Of a stretch of 64,000 bases of DNA, positions 25,671-34,144 are shown in pieces. Location: positions 124,001 to 188,000 of the forward strand of contig JAFLBS010000003.1 in NCBI GenBank assembly GCA_017303755.1. The letters run 5' to 3'. Source of the DNA: Flavobacteriales bacterium. GTDB taxonomy: Bacteria > Bacteroidota > Bacteroidia > Flavobacteriales > Flavobacteriaceae. The stretch's first letter is position 1. Every line of letters begins with the position of its first letter. The position numbers and the translations under genes are program-made. The notes under the pieces were generated by a model that was not told the DNA's origin, did no database searches, and was given only the letters and a program-made list of their open reading frames with translations.

Positions 25671-26174
25671 ATGAAACTCAGAACTTGGACAATTGAAGAT
25701 GCTGAAAACTTGGCAAAATACGCTAACAATCCAAAAGTAGCTCAATTTTTAACCAATGCTTTTCCGCATCCGTATACAATTGAAAATGCAAAATCATTCA
25801 TCGAAATGGTTTCGAATCAAAATCCGACTGCTATTTTCGCCATTGATGTTAATGGTGAAGCTGTTGGAAGTATTGGTTTGCATGCACAAACGGATATTAT
25901 GTGCAAAAACATGGAATTGGGTTATTTTCTTGGTGAACCCTTTTGGGGAAGCGGAATCACAACTGAAGCGGTAAGAACTATTGTAGAATATGGTTTCCAG
26001 AATTTTGATATTACCCGAATTTACGCTCGCCCTTATGGAAACAATCCTGCTTCACAAAAAGTATTGGAAAAAGCAGGTTTTACACTCGAAGCTCGAATTG
26101 AACAAAACATATATAAAAACGGTGAATTCTTAGATGAATTGATTTATGCCGTTCGAAAAAAATCCAACAAATGA
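25671..26174 (+). CDS. GNAT family N-acetyltransferase (RimJ/RimL-like)
   Basis: An acetyl-CoA-dependent acetyltransferase of 167 aa. It shows the RimJ/RimL-like layout: MKLRTWTIEDAENLAKYANN, EAVGSIGLHAQ, ELGYFLGEPFWGSGITTEAV (acetyl-CoA-binding motif A) and YGNNPASQKVLEKAGFTLEA. The frame opens 15 codons earlier at another ATG, but the family start is the later one. The stop overlaps the ATG of the DUF2721 gene (ATGA). Substrate is unknown. Confidence 0.9.
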   Translation: MKLRTWTIEDAENLAKYANNPKVAQFLTNAFPHPYTIENAKSFIEMVSNQNPTAIFAIDVNGEAVGSIGLHAQTDIMCKNMELGYFLGEPFWGSGITTEAVRTIVEYGFQNFDITRIYARPYGNNPASQKVLEKAGFTLEARIEQNIYKNGEFLDELIYAVRKKSNK

Positions 26175-26578
26175 CACTATCCATAGAAACTCCCGCTTTA
26201 CTTTTTTCGGCAACATCGCTGATACTTTTGGCGTATACCAATCGGTTTTTGACCATTGCACAAATTGTACGCGGACTTAAAAAAACGTACGACCAAGACC
26301 GAAATAAAAGCATTTTACTCGAAATTAAAAACCTCAACTTGCGACTTACCTTAATTCGTTATATGCAATTATTTGGCGTTTTGTGTTTGTTTCTATCGGT
26401 ATTCGGAATGTTAGTATTGTTTTTTGAGCAACAAGTTGTTGGTTTTTATCTGTTCGGATTTAGTTTATTGTGTTTACTTATTTCACTGGGAATATCCTTT
26501 TGGGAAATCAGTATTTCAGTCAACGCCTTACGTCTTCATTTAAGCGATATCGTTGACGAAGAAAAAGCAAAAGAGTGA
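26171..26578 (+). CDS. DUF2721 membrane protein
   Basis: A 135-aa membrane protein: an N-terminal helix (TPALLFSATSLILLAYTNRF), a cytoplasmic segment with IVRGLKKTYDQDR, then two helices around 68-88 and 94-114. This is the DUF2721 family, of unknown function. It is translationally coupled to the acetyltransferase by an ATGA overlap and is followed by a strong terminator. Confidence 0.85.
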   Translation: MTLSIETPALLFSATSLILLAYTNRFLTIAQIVRGLKKTYDQDRNKSILLEIKNLNLRLTLIRYMQLFGVLCLFLSVFGMLVLFFEQQVVGFYLFGFSLLCLLISLGISFWEISISVNALRLHLSDIVDEEKAKE

Positions 26579-26608
26579 TTCTCAACGATTTTTTTGGCAC
26601 ATAAAAGT

Positions 26609-26637
26609 AAAATCCCTATTTGTAGGGATTTTTTTTA
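26609..26637 (+). terminator. Terminator after DUF2721
   Basis: AAAATCCCTA and TAGGGATTTT make a 10-bp stem with a 4-nt loop, followed by T-rich sequence. Confidence 0.85.
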
Positions 26638-26684
26638 TAATTTAAGGACGGAAATTTGAATTGTAAAACTTAAAACTATTTATT

Positions 26685-27149
26685 ATGAAAAAAATTGTTC
26701 TTTTTTTAGTAGTAACCGTATTGTTTTTTTCCTGTAAAAAAAATGAAGAAAATCAAACTGAAACTATTGTTGCTGATGAACAAAAAGTTTATGATGGTGA
26801 CGGAACTTTCGACAAAAATGGAAATGTAAATTACAAAGCAATGCTTCCCAAAGAAGTAGATGGCAAAATCAAAGTTGTAAGCCAAATCCAAATTGATGAC
26901 AAAACCTTATTCATCCAAATTAACACACCGGGTAACTATGACCTTAATCATAAACCTGATCAAGATAAACGAAACGTACCCATTAGCAAAATTGATCCAA
27001 CCAAATTTAAAGATACAATCTATGTTTATTTATGGCACGATGATAAACTAATATCAACTATTCAACAAGCCAAAACTATAATTAGTACAAAATGCGGAAG
27101 TGGATTTCAACCCGAACGTTGCGGAAACGGAGTACTAACATTGTATTAA
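26685..27149 (+). CDS. Lipoprotein, paralogue of the next gene
   Basis: The lipoprotein signal ends LFFSCKK (Cys17). The mature part starts with VYDGDGTFDKNGNV and ends with a FQPERCGNGVLTLY motif; between these are a TLFIQINTPGNYD strand and LWHDDKLISTIQQAKTII. I do not know this family. The gene 46 nt downstream encodes the same domain without a signal sequence, so this is a tandem duplication with different cellular location. The two conserved cysteines (CGSG, ERCGNG) might form a disulphide. Confidence 0.75.
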   Translation: MKKIVLFLVVTVLFFSCKKNEENQTETIVADEQKVYDGDGTFDKNGNVNYKAMLPKEVDGKIKVVSQIQIDDKTLFIQINTPGNYDLNHKPDQDKRNVPISKIDPTKFKDTIYVYLWHDDKLISTIQQAKTIISTKCGSGFQPERCGNGVLTLY

Positions 27150-27195
27150 ATTTAACAGCATATAAACTTAACTACTTAAATTAAATAACTCAAAA

Positions 27196-27615
27196 ATGGA
27201 AAATTTAAAAGAAACTAAATTGCCTACTTATGATGGAGAAGGAATGTTTGATGGAAACGGAATTACCTTTTATGGAATTTCGGCCCCTGAAAGTAAACAC
27301 AACTCGATTCAAATTGTTAATATCATCAAAGTTGAAGATGACTTACTCTTTGTTCACTTTACTACCGATGATAACATCGACATGACAAGTGCCACTAATA
27401 AATTAAAATTTGTACGATTTGATATCCCAAATTTCGACCCTCAAATTCGAGTTTTTCAGGTATTCAATTGGCACAATCATAGACCTGTTGCAGATGTTAG
27501 TGAAGCACGAGCTATCATAACTACTTGTAGAAATTATATTGAAATAAAATCAACAGAAAAAGCAGACTTTTTTCAACCTGAAAAGTGTGGCAATGGGGTG
27601 TTAACAATGATGTAA
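27196..27615 (+). CDS. Signal-less paralogue of the preceding lipoprotein
   Basis: The protein (139 aa) begins MENLKETKLPTYDGEGMFDGNGI with no signal peptide. It shares with its neighbour the YDGxGxFDxNG opening, the LLFVHFTTDDNID strand, WHNHRPVADVSEARAIITT and the terminal FQPEKCGNGVLTMM. It therefore appears to be the cytosolic copy of an otherwise lipid-anchored domain. The family is not one I can name. Confidence 0.7.
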   Translation: MENLKETKLPTYDGEGMFDGNGITFYGISAPESKHNSIQIVNIIKVEDDLLFVHFTTDDNIDMTSATNKLKFVRFDIPNFDPQIRVFQVFNWHNHRPVADVSEARAIITTCRNYIEIKSTEKADFFQPEKCGNGVLTMM

Positions 27616-27634
27616 TACTCTTCCATAAACTTAT

Positions 27635-27662
27635 AAAAATCCCAATTCTAAGGGATTTTTTA
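27635..27662 (+). terminator. Terminator after the paralogue pair
   Basis: AAAAATCCC and GGGATTTTT form a stem with an 8-nt loop and a T-run. Confidence 0.75.
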
Positions 27663-27748
27663 CTTTTTATTCTACCAATTTTTTGAAAGAAAGTAAAATG
27701 TTTAAATTTAGATGCCTATTTTACAATTTCACCATTTTTATCTAAAAA

Positions 27749-29503
27749 ATGATTCATACAACTATCCGTTTTTTTTCAACTCTATACTTTTTCTTTTTTT
27801 CAATCATCTGTTTTTGCCAAAACTTTGCAGAGATTGAAAAAAACATTTCTAGTTATCAGTATCATAAGGCAGAAAAAAAACTCAAAAAAATTGATCAAAA
27901 AAAACTTACCCTTGAGGAAAATGCCAATTACAATTATTTATTTGGATTAACTCTATCCAAACTCAATAGAGCTGATGAAACCTACAATCATTTTTTATTG
28001 GCTAAAAATAAATACGAAAAACTAGGTGACATTGATAAAGTACAAGAAATTAATTTACTATTGGCTCATCTTTTAAATTCACAAGATAATAAACAAAATG
28101 ATGCTCGGAAGTTCATGAAAGAATATTATGATTATGCGTTGAAAACAAACGACAATCATATATTGGCTAAGGCTTACAAACAATTAGCCACAATGAACGT
28201 TTATCAAGATCCAAAAAAAAGTATCGAACTCTTTAAAAAAGCTTTGAAGTTCAATCAATTTACAAACGACACCAAATTAACCACACAAATCTATAATAAT
28301 ATTGGAACTGTGTTTAATGAAATTATTAGAATGCCCGATTCAGCATTGTTTTATTTAAACAAAGCAAATATCATCAATACACAATTAAAAATATCTGACG
28401 AAATTTGTTATAATTACATAAACAAAGCATCTTCCTATTCTTATCTGGGTGACAACAAAACTGCTGTTGAATTACTAAATAAAGCTTCTAAAATAAAAAT
28501 TAACGATTTCAAATTGAAAACAAACCGGATTATTTATTACAATCTAGCACGATGTTATGATTCGATTAACGATTATGAAAACGCTTACAAAAGCTCACAA
28601 CTTTATCAACAATATAGTGATTCATTAAATGAAGAATTACAGAGTATTGCAATTAATGATATCCAAACAAAATATGAAGTAAAAAGTCTTAAAAATAAAC
28701 TTCAAATTAACTACATTCTATTATTCATTGGTCTAGGATTGTTGATTGTTTCAATTTTGATAGGAATGTTAACTTACAAAAACCTCTCGAAAAAGAAAAA
28801 AATTATCGAACAAGAAAAACTTCTCGAAACCCAAAAACTAGAAACCACATTAAAAGAACAAGAGTTGCACGAAATTGATGTGATGCTCGAAAGTCAAGAA
28901 AAAGAACGTCAACGAATAGCCAATGAACTTCACGATAATTTGGGAAGTATGCTCGCCACATTAAAACTCAATTTTGAAAATCTAAAACGTCATGATTCGA
29001 GCCCAACGGATACCGAAACTAAATTATTTGAAAAAACAGATGATTTAATTGAAGAAGCGTATCAGAAAGTCCGCAACATCTCACACCTCAAAAACCTAGG
29101 CGTAATTGGTAGCGAAGGGTTGTTAATTGCTGTGAAAAAAATGGCCGAAAAAATGAGTGTCATTGAAAAATTGCAAATCAACGTCATTCCGCACGGATTA
29201 AATGAACGATTAGAAAACACACTCGAAGTCATGCTTTTCAGAATGATACAAGAATTGTGTACGAACATCATCAAACACTCGGAAGCTACTGAAGTAAATA
29301 TTTATTTGACCCAACACAGCGACAATGAATTGAATATCATCATTGAAGACAATGGAAAAGGATTTGACCCAAAAACTGTTGTTGCAACATCGGGAATCGG
29401 GCTCAAAAGTATCGAGAAAAAAGTAGAACAAATCAACGGAACGTTTACCATTGATTCAATTATTTCAAAAGGAACCACCATAATAATAGATTTACCCATA
29501 TGA
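27749..29503 (+). CDS. TPR-containing sensor histidine kinase (HisKA_3 type)
   Basis: A signal peptide (ICFCQ) leads into a periplasmic TPR region (about 30-310), one membrane helix (about 322-342), a coiled coil, a HisKA_3 dimerisation domain with phospho-acceptor His395 (RQRIANELHDNLGSM), and a HATPase_c domain (N-box QELCTNIIKHSEA with Asn506; DNGKGFD at 534; SGIGLKSIEKKV). Length 584 aa fits the TPR-NarX-like kinases typical of Bacteroidota. The response regulator gene overlaps its stop by 4 nt. The periplasmic TPRs presumably sense a protein or peptide; the signal is unknown. Confidence 0.92.
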   Translation: MIHTTIRFFSTLYFFFFSIICFCQNFAEIEKNISSYQYHKAEKKLKKIDQKKLTLEENANYNYLFGLTLSKLNRADETYNHFLLAKNKYEKLGDIDKVQEINLLLAHLLNSQDNKQNDARKFMKEYYDYALKTNDNHILAKAYKQLATMNVYQDPKKSIELFKKALKFNQFTNDTKLTTQIYNNIGTVFNEIIRMPDSALFYLNKANIINTQLKISDEICYNYINKASSYSYLGDNKTAVELLNKASKIKINDFKLKTNRIIYYNLARCYDSINDYENAYKSSQLYQQYSDSLNEELQSIAINDIQTKYEVKSLKNKLQINYILLFIGLGLLIVSILIGMLTYKNLSKKKKIIEQEKLLETQKLETTLKEQELHEIDVMLESQEKERQRIANELHDNLGSMLATLKLNFENLKRHDSSPTDTETKLFEKTDDLIEEAYQKVRNISHLKNLGVIGSEGLLIAVKKMAEKMSVIEKLQINVIPHGLNERLENTLEVMLFRMIQELCTNIIKHSEATEVNIYLTQHSDNELNIIIEDNGKGFDPKTVVATSGIGLKSIEKKVEQINGTFTIDSIISKGTTIIIDLPI

Positions 29504-30111
29504 TAACAATAGTAATTGCAGAAGATCATCAAGCCTTAATTGACGGCATCAAACTTTCACTAGACTACGAAGATGATATTTCAGTGGTAGGCGAAGCCAA
29601 CGATGGCGAATTACTCATTGATATGGTTCGCAAAAAACAACCTCAAGTAGTAATTACCGATATTAGAATGCCTAAATGCGACGGAATTTCGGCCACCAAA
29701 ACCATCAAAAAAGAATTTCCACACATCAAAGTGATTGCTTTTAGTATGTTCGATCAAAACGAAGCAGTAAACCAAATGAAACTGGCCGGCGCCAATGGCT
29801 ACATCATGAAAAATTCGCCTTTAAAAAAATTAGTTGAAGCCATACGAAAAGTAGCTAAAGGTGAAACCTTTTTTGATGATGCTATTACCACTTTAGATAC
29901 AACATCCAAAGAGGAAATCATCTTAAGTTCACGCGAAAAAGAAATTTTACGCCTAATCGGTGAAGGTAAAACCTCGCAAGAAATTGCGGATCAACTTTTT
30001 ATCGGAAAAAGTACTGTTGATACACACCGAAAAAACATCCTCAAAAAAATGAACATTCACGGCAAAACCGATTTGATTCGCTTTGCAGTAGAACGGAAAT
30101 ATGATTTTTAA
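29500..30111 (+). CDS. NarL/FixJ-type response regulator
   Basis: A receiver domain with the acidic pair (IAEDHQA), phospho-acceptor Asp54 (VVITDIRMPKCDG) and conserved Lys (YIMKNSPLKKL) is joined to a LuxR-type helix-turn-helix (LSSREKEILRLIGEG and SQEIADQLFIGKSTVDTHRK). It is coupled to the kinase gene by an ATGA overlap, so the two form a cognate pair. DNA targets are unknown. A terminator follows. Confidence 0.95.
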   Translation: MITIVIAEDHQALIDGIKLSLDYEDDISVVGEANDGELLIDMVRKKQPQVVITDIRMPKCDGISATKTIKKEFPHIKVIAFSMFDQNEAVNQMKLAGANGYIMKNSPLKKLVEAIRKVAKGETFFDDAITTLDTTSKEEIILSSREKEILRLIGEGKTSQEIADQLFIGKSTVDTHRKNILKKMNIHGKTDLIRFAVERKYDF

Positions 30112-30170
30112 AACACATTGTTGAAACCTTTACAAAAGTTTGGAACTTTGACAAAGATGTTAACAAAATC

Positions 30171-30197
30171 AAAATCCCCAATGATGGGGATTTTTTT
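30171..30197 (+). terminator. Terminator of the two-component operon
   Basis: AAAATCCCCA and TGGGGATTTT form a 10-bp stem with a 4-nt loop and a seven-T run. Confidence 0.85.
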
Positions 30198-30287
30198 GTG
30201 GATATAAGTTTGGAGATTTGAGAATCATTTTTTATTAAAAGCGGATTCCGAAAAGCTATACGAGTAGGATAATCAAAATTTTAACCA

Positions 30288-30896
30288 ATGAAAAATCTAC
30301 AACTAATTGTATTATTTATTTCTTGCTTGTTTGTTTTTACTGGAATTAATGCTCAAGAAGTAAATCAAAAACCAGACAGTACTGTTACAACACAAAATGC
30401 AACTTCCAAAAAAAACGATGTTCAAGCCAAAAACAAGTTGGAAAAAAAGTGCGACGAATGTAATATGAGCTTTAAATGCGATCTTGCAGTTTTAAAACTC
30501 ATTATTGTTATTTTCTTTTTTATAATAATGGCCTATTTAATATATAAATTCTTCAACCACATCGAATTAGATGGTATTAAACAAAGGATTGGGTTTCAAT
30601 CCATAAAACTAATCGGATTGATATTGATGTTTCCTGGCATTTGCATGTTGGCTCTGGTAGGAGGAGAAAGTGTTTTAAGTGGACAAACTTTAGCCGTTTT
30701 GTTAGGTACAATTGCAGGTTATATTTTATCTCGAGATGATGACAAAAATGAAAATGTTAATCAAAATTCAGGAAAAAAAGACCCTCCGAAACCCAATCCA
30801 GATGAACCTAATCCAAAGCCAAAAACTCCCAAAACCAACACTACTGACACTGAAACTAAACCTGGGACTGAAACTGGGACTGAGACTGAAAACTAA
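30288..30896 (+). CDS. Exported/membrane protein with Pro-Thr-Glu-rich tail
   Basis: A signal peptide (GINAQ) is followed by a short periplasmic region with a CDEC...CD cluster, then hydrophobic segments near 66-87, 105-125 and 131-148, and a cytoplasmic or periplasmic low-complexity tail of Pro, Asp, Asn and repeated TET/GTE units. No family is recognised. It lies downstream of the two-component system but beyond a terminator. The tail suggests a cell-wall or protein contact; nothing firmer can be said. Confidence 0.65.
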   Translation: MKNLQLIVLFISCLFVFTGINAQEVNQKPDSTVTTQNATSKKNDVQAKNKLEKKCDECNMSFKCDLAVLKLIIVIFFFIIMAYLIYKFFNHIELDGIKQRIGFQSIKLIGLILMFPGICMLALVGGESVLSGQTLAVLLGTIAGYILSRDDDKNENVNQNSGKKDPPKPNPDEPNPKPKTPKTNTTDTETKPGTETGTETEN

Positions 30897-30946
30897 AACC
30901 CACTAACTTCAAAAACCAAAACCTCAAACTTTGACAAAGCTACTCC

Positions 30947-30979
30947 AAAACCCAAATTTTTTACTAAATTTGGGTTTTA
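30947..30979. terminator. Terminator after the Pro-Thr-Glu-tail gene
   Basis: AAAACCCAAATTT and AAATTTGGGTTTT are perfect 13-bp inverted repeats with a 6-nt loop. Confidence 0.7.
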
Positions 30980-30987
30980 CTTTCTCG

Positions 30988-31107
30988 ATGACCATTCAAG
31001 ACTATCTTTCTAAAATAAACACATTATACAAAACAGGTAATGCGCGCGAACATTCCTATCGTGGCGATTTGCAAAACCTTTTGATGAGTATTGAACCGAT
31101 GCTGTAA
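30988..31107 (+). pseudogene. Remnant of a restriction-modification (DNA methylase) gene, N-terminal fragment
   Basis: The 39 codons read MTIQDYLSKINTLYKTGN, AREHSYRGDLQNLL and MSIEPML before a stop. The segment INTLYKTGNAREHSYRGDLQNLL matches from memory the very conserved start of large single-chain restriction/methylation enzymes (type ISP-like, around 1000 aa or more), which begin YKTG..REHSYRGDLQ and continue into a nuclease domain. Only the first ~35 residues survive; nothing homologous follows. It is therefore a relic of a lost defence gene rather than a real small gene. Confidence 0.6.
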
Positions 31108-31174
31108 ATAACAAACCTACTCGAAGTACGAAGCACGTAGATGAATCAAATTGGTACAATTCGGGTAAAAAACG

Positions 31175-31211
31175 AACCCTTTGCCAAAGTTGGGAACTTT
31201 GGCAGAGGGTT
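31175..31211 (-). terminator. Strong terminator for the minus-strand operon
   Basis: Two 17-nt arms (AACCCTTTGCCAAAGTT and AACTTTGGCAGAGGGTT) pair with one mismatch around GGG; on the minus strand a T-run follows. It lies 24 nt after the stop of the coiled-coil protein gene. Confidence 0.75.
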
Positions 31212-31235
31212 TTCAAATTATTTACAGACAAACTT

Positions 31236-32672
31236 CTATCTATACACTCTTTTGGCCAAGCTATAAGATAACGATATAAAAAGAGAGGGTTTGAATACTT
31301 TTTCAACTACATTATCTAAATCAAAATTTTCAGTGGTGTATTCTTTAGCTGCTTCGAATTCTTTTTCTTTCAAACGATCAACCTTTAAAAAACTTAAACC
31401 AACATTTACCATGAATTTTTCATTTTTCCCAAGAACTCCAGTTAAACCAAGATAATAACTCAAATCTACATCTTCAATAGTTTGAAATCCGGCGCCAACA
31501 CCAAATAACCCTCCCCAGGAAAAATCTTCACCGCTTCTTCTATAAATGTGCATAAAAGTAGCCAAACCCGGAGTACCATCATTGTTATTGTCTCTTTGTC
31601 TCAAATATGATTTTCCTAATGTTGTGGCACTTTCCTCTAAATAATATTTTTCATCATTAGCATTTTTACCAAAAGAAACAGTAGGTCCAACACTAAAGTC
31701 AAATTCCCAGCCTTTCTTAGCAGGAATATCAAAATTAAACTCCATTGTAGAATTATAAGGTGTCAAAACATCTACGATTTCCACTTGTTCCGCAGATACC
31801 ATAAAGTTCACAAAGTCATCTTCCATTTGAATTGGCGGTGAAACAATTGTAAAATTATTTTCATTTTCAAGTTGATTTGAAAGGTACTTTACTTCTCTGT
31901 ATAAATTTAAGTATTCTTCATCCTCCATATTTTCATAAGCTTTTTCAACTTTATCGGTAGCATCATCAACTTTGGCTTTCGAGATAGCATCATCGGCAGC
32001 TTTAAGTTTTGCTTCTTCGTATAATTTTTTTACTTCGTGGTATAGATTTTCAAATGCTTCATATTTAAGCTTTGGGTCACTTATAATTTTTAGCCGACCT
32101 ACTCTTTTCTTCATTTCATCATAACCAATATTCTGCCGTGCCAGTTCCAATAAATCCATCTTATCTGATTTTAATTCAAATATGCTTTTTCTTATTTCCT
32201 GCATTTCTTTTATATACTCTCCACATTTTCCAGAAAGTCCTTTCAACGTTACTTTTAAATCATCGATCTCAGCTTTCGTGAATGCTACTGTGATGGGGAT
32301 TGATGATTGTTCTAATTGGTCCATCTTTTTCTTTGCCACTTCTGTGTTCTCAATTGCATCTTCAACCTTAACATCCGTCAATTTCTGATCTTTTTCCTGT
32401 TCAGATCTTTTTACCCTGAAAAGTTTTTGCATCTCTTCTGGAATATCAGTTTGGATATCTACATTCTTACCTTCAATGGATACTCTAAATAAAAACTTGT
32501 TAATATTTTCAATTTTAAATACAGCAAAATTCCTGTTATTTACAGGTTGAAGTACAACATTTTTGTCGTTTATTTCTAAGAGATTTTGCCAATCAACTAC
32601 TCGGGTTGAATTATTTTGTGAAAAAATAATGCAACTAAAAAGCAAGTTCAATAATACAGTAATTTGTTTCAT
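31236..32672 (-). CDS. Exported coiled-coil protein with outer-membrane-barrel-like C-terminus
   Basis: A signal peptide (IIFSQ) is followed by a small beta domain, then a long charged helical region (about residues 90-275: EKDQKLTDVKVEDAIENTEV, KAADDAISKAKVDDATDKVE) likely to be coiled coil, and a C-terminal part (about 310-478) with the alternating pattern of an outer-membrane barrel (WEFDFSVGPTVSFGK, YYLGLTGVLGKNEKFM, PSLFISLSYSLAKR). No family is recognised. It follows the DyP peroxidase gene with a 1-nt gap, so the two share a transcript. Confidence 0.75.
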   Translation of the reverse strand: MKQITVLLNLLFSCIIFSQNNSTRVVDWQNLLEINDKNVVLQPVNNRNFAVFKIENINKFLFRVSIEGKNVDIQTDIPEEMQKLFRVKRSEQEKDQKLTDVKVEDAIENTEVAKKKMDQLEQSSIPITVAFTKAEIDDLKVTLKGLSGKCGEYIKEMQEIRKSIFELKSDKMDLLELARQNIGYDEMKKRVGRLKIISDPKLKYEAFENLYHEVKKLYEEAKLKAADDAISKAKVDDATDKVEKAYENMEDEEYLNLYREVKYLSNQLENENNFTIVSPPIQMEDDFVNFMVSAEQVEIVDVLTPYNSTMEFNFDIPAKKGWEFDFSVGPTVSFGKNANDEKYYLEESATTLGKSYLRQRDNNNDGTPGLATFMHIYRRSGEDFSWGGLFGVGAGFQTIEDVDLSYYLGLTGVLGKNEKFMVNVGLSFLKVDRLKEKEFEAAKEYTTENFDLDNVVEKVFKPSLFISLSYSLAKRVYR

Positions 32673-32673
32673 G

Positions 32674-34026
32674 TTATTTGTTTTTAAGGGTTTTTAAAAA
32701 TGGAATACTAGGTGCAAAAAAATATTCGCCTCCTTTTAATGTTACTGCAGAATTAAAAGTTCCTACAGTTAATGATTTTGGATCTCCGTAAACAGCTGGA
32801 AATTCGCCCGTACTTTTGTTTTTCAGACCATCTTGCCCGATAATTGGGTCTAAATCGTTTGGGTTTTCTTTATCTACTTGATTTGCTAAATGCTGAATAT
32901 GCTCAAATTGATTCGCTATACTCGCTTGAAAACTCATAAACAATAATCCAACTCCATCTCCAGGCATTTGTAAAAAGTCTTGCTCTATGGATGTGGGTAC
33001 ATTTCTGTGACCATACGGAATTCCTCGGCGTGCCATAATATGCTTTTTATGTGCTTCAGTTCGTGGGTTAGTTTTGCGAATGTGAGCATGATAAGGACAT
33101 TTTGAATTATCATTAGAATCGTAATTAAAATTATTAAACAGTGCGCTTTTTGTAATTCCGTCGTCTTCACTAACTTCTATAGGAGTTCCATCTTCAAAAC
33201 GCCCTACCAAAGAAGCTCCCAATCTTTCATGATCTTGAAATTCCAATTTAATAGCTAACTTTTCCTCATCTTGTTTAAATCTTCGAACATTTTGCTCTAA
33301 TTTTCTAAAGACAAAATAACTTCCGTAAGCATCATCTCTATCCACAAGTGGGTCTTTCACCAGAACTAATTCTTTCTCAGCAGATGGATCAAATTTATTT
33401 TTACCTCCGTTATCAGCAATGTATTTTTGAATCTCATCTTCAAAAAATAATGGTTGGCTTACTCCATCAACATATCCAAAATGTTCTAATCCATCACCCC
33501 TTGAATTTCGAATAGCATTACCATATTCAATAGTTGTAATTGATGAAAATTGCTTTACCACCTCTATGAGTTCTCGTGCAGCATTTCCTAATTTCTCCTG
33601 ATCATCATCACCTATCAAAATCATTGCATGAATTTCTTTTCTAAAGCCTTCCTCCCAATATTTCACATAAGAATCATTCAGTTTGTCTCTGGCTTTTTCC
33701 ATACCATTTTGGAATGTTTCTTCAAACATAGAAATATCTTTACCCAAAAATTTGTACCCCAATGATGTCAAAAGAAAACCATAAAAAACATCTCCCGCTA
33801 TCGCATTGGTTTTATAATTTTCATTTTCAATAAGTTGCTTCTTGCAACTCGTTAATTTCTGTTCTGAAAATTCTGCAATCCATTCCTTTACTGTATTTAC
33901 TCTATTTTTATTAAATCTGATAAAAATATTAGCCGTAAAATTTCGACCATGGCCTTTAATTATATTACCTTGAAGTCTTGAAAACATTGCATTGTTATCA
34001 ATATCATTTTTATTTAGTAATCCCAT
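32674..34026 (-). CDS. DyP-type peroxidase
   Basis: A haem peroxidase of the dye-decolourising family. The GxxDG motif is at FGYVDGV (catalytic Asp188), the proximal haem ligand is His315 in CPYHAHIRKTNPR, and the RRGIPYG and GLLFMSFQASIANQFE motifs are in place. Length 450 aa fits the longer class. No signal peptide or Tat motif is present, so it acts in the cytosol unless carried by its partner. No encapsulin gene is nearby; the partner is instead an exported coiled-coil protein. Catalytic function is sure, substrate unknown. Confidence 0.92.
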   Translation of the reverse strand: MGLLNKNDIDNNAMFSRLQGNIIKGHGRNFTANIFIRFNKNRVNTVKEWIAEFSEQKLTSCKKQLIENENYKTNAIAGDVFYGFLLTSLGYKFLGKDISMFEETFQNGMEKARDKLNDSYVKYWEEGFRKEIHAMILIGDDDQEKLGNAARELIEVVKQFSSITTIEYGNAIRNSRGDGLEHFGYVDGVSQPLFFEDEIQKYIADNGGKNKFDPSAEKELVLVKDPLVDRDDAYGSYFVFRKLEQNVRRFKQDEEKLAIKLEFQDHERLGASLVGRFEDGTPIEVSEDDGITKSALFNNFNYDSNDNSKCPYHAHIRKTNPRTEAHKKHIMARRGIPYGHRNVPTSIEQDFLQMPGDGVGLLFMSFQASIANQFEHIQHLANQVDKENPNDLDPIIGQDGLKNKSTGEFPAVYGDPKSLTVGTFNSAVTLKGGEYFFAPSIPFLKTLKNK

Positions 34027-34080
34027 AACCTATGATTTAATTGATTTTTATTAGAACAAATCTCCCAACTTTACTCCAAA

Positions 34081-34106
34081 AAAAAATCCCTACAAATAGG
34101 GATTTT
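34081..34106. terminator. Terminator after the peptidoglycan-binding protein gene
   Basis: AAAAATCCCTA and TAGGGATTTTT make an 11-bp stem with a 4-nt loop. On the minus strand it follows the gene ending at 34145 and separates it from the DyP operon. Confidence 0.85.
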
Positions 34107-34144
34107 TGTTTTTATAAGATTATAAAAAAGTTGGCTGTACTACT

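Larger units (their letters stand above)
30897..31235. other. 339-nt region with terminators and a gene remnant
   Basis: It contains a terminator, a 39-codon fragment of a restriction-modification gene and a second strong terminator; no intact gene is visible. Confidence 0.6.

Noticed and set aside
31131-31256. Short open frame MNQIGTIRVKNEPFAK... after the restriction-gene relic
   Set aside because: Most of it is the 37-nt terminator hairpin of the minus-strand operon, and it overlaps the 3' end of that gene; it does not continue the relic.
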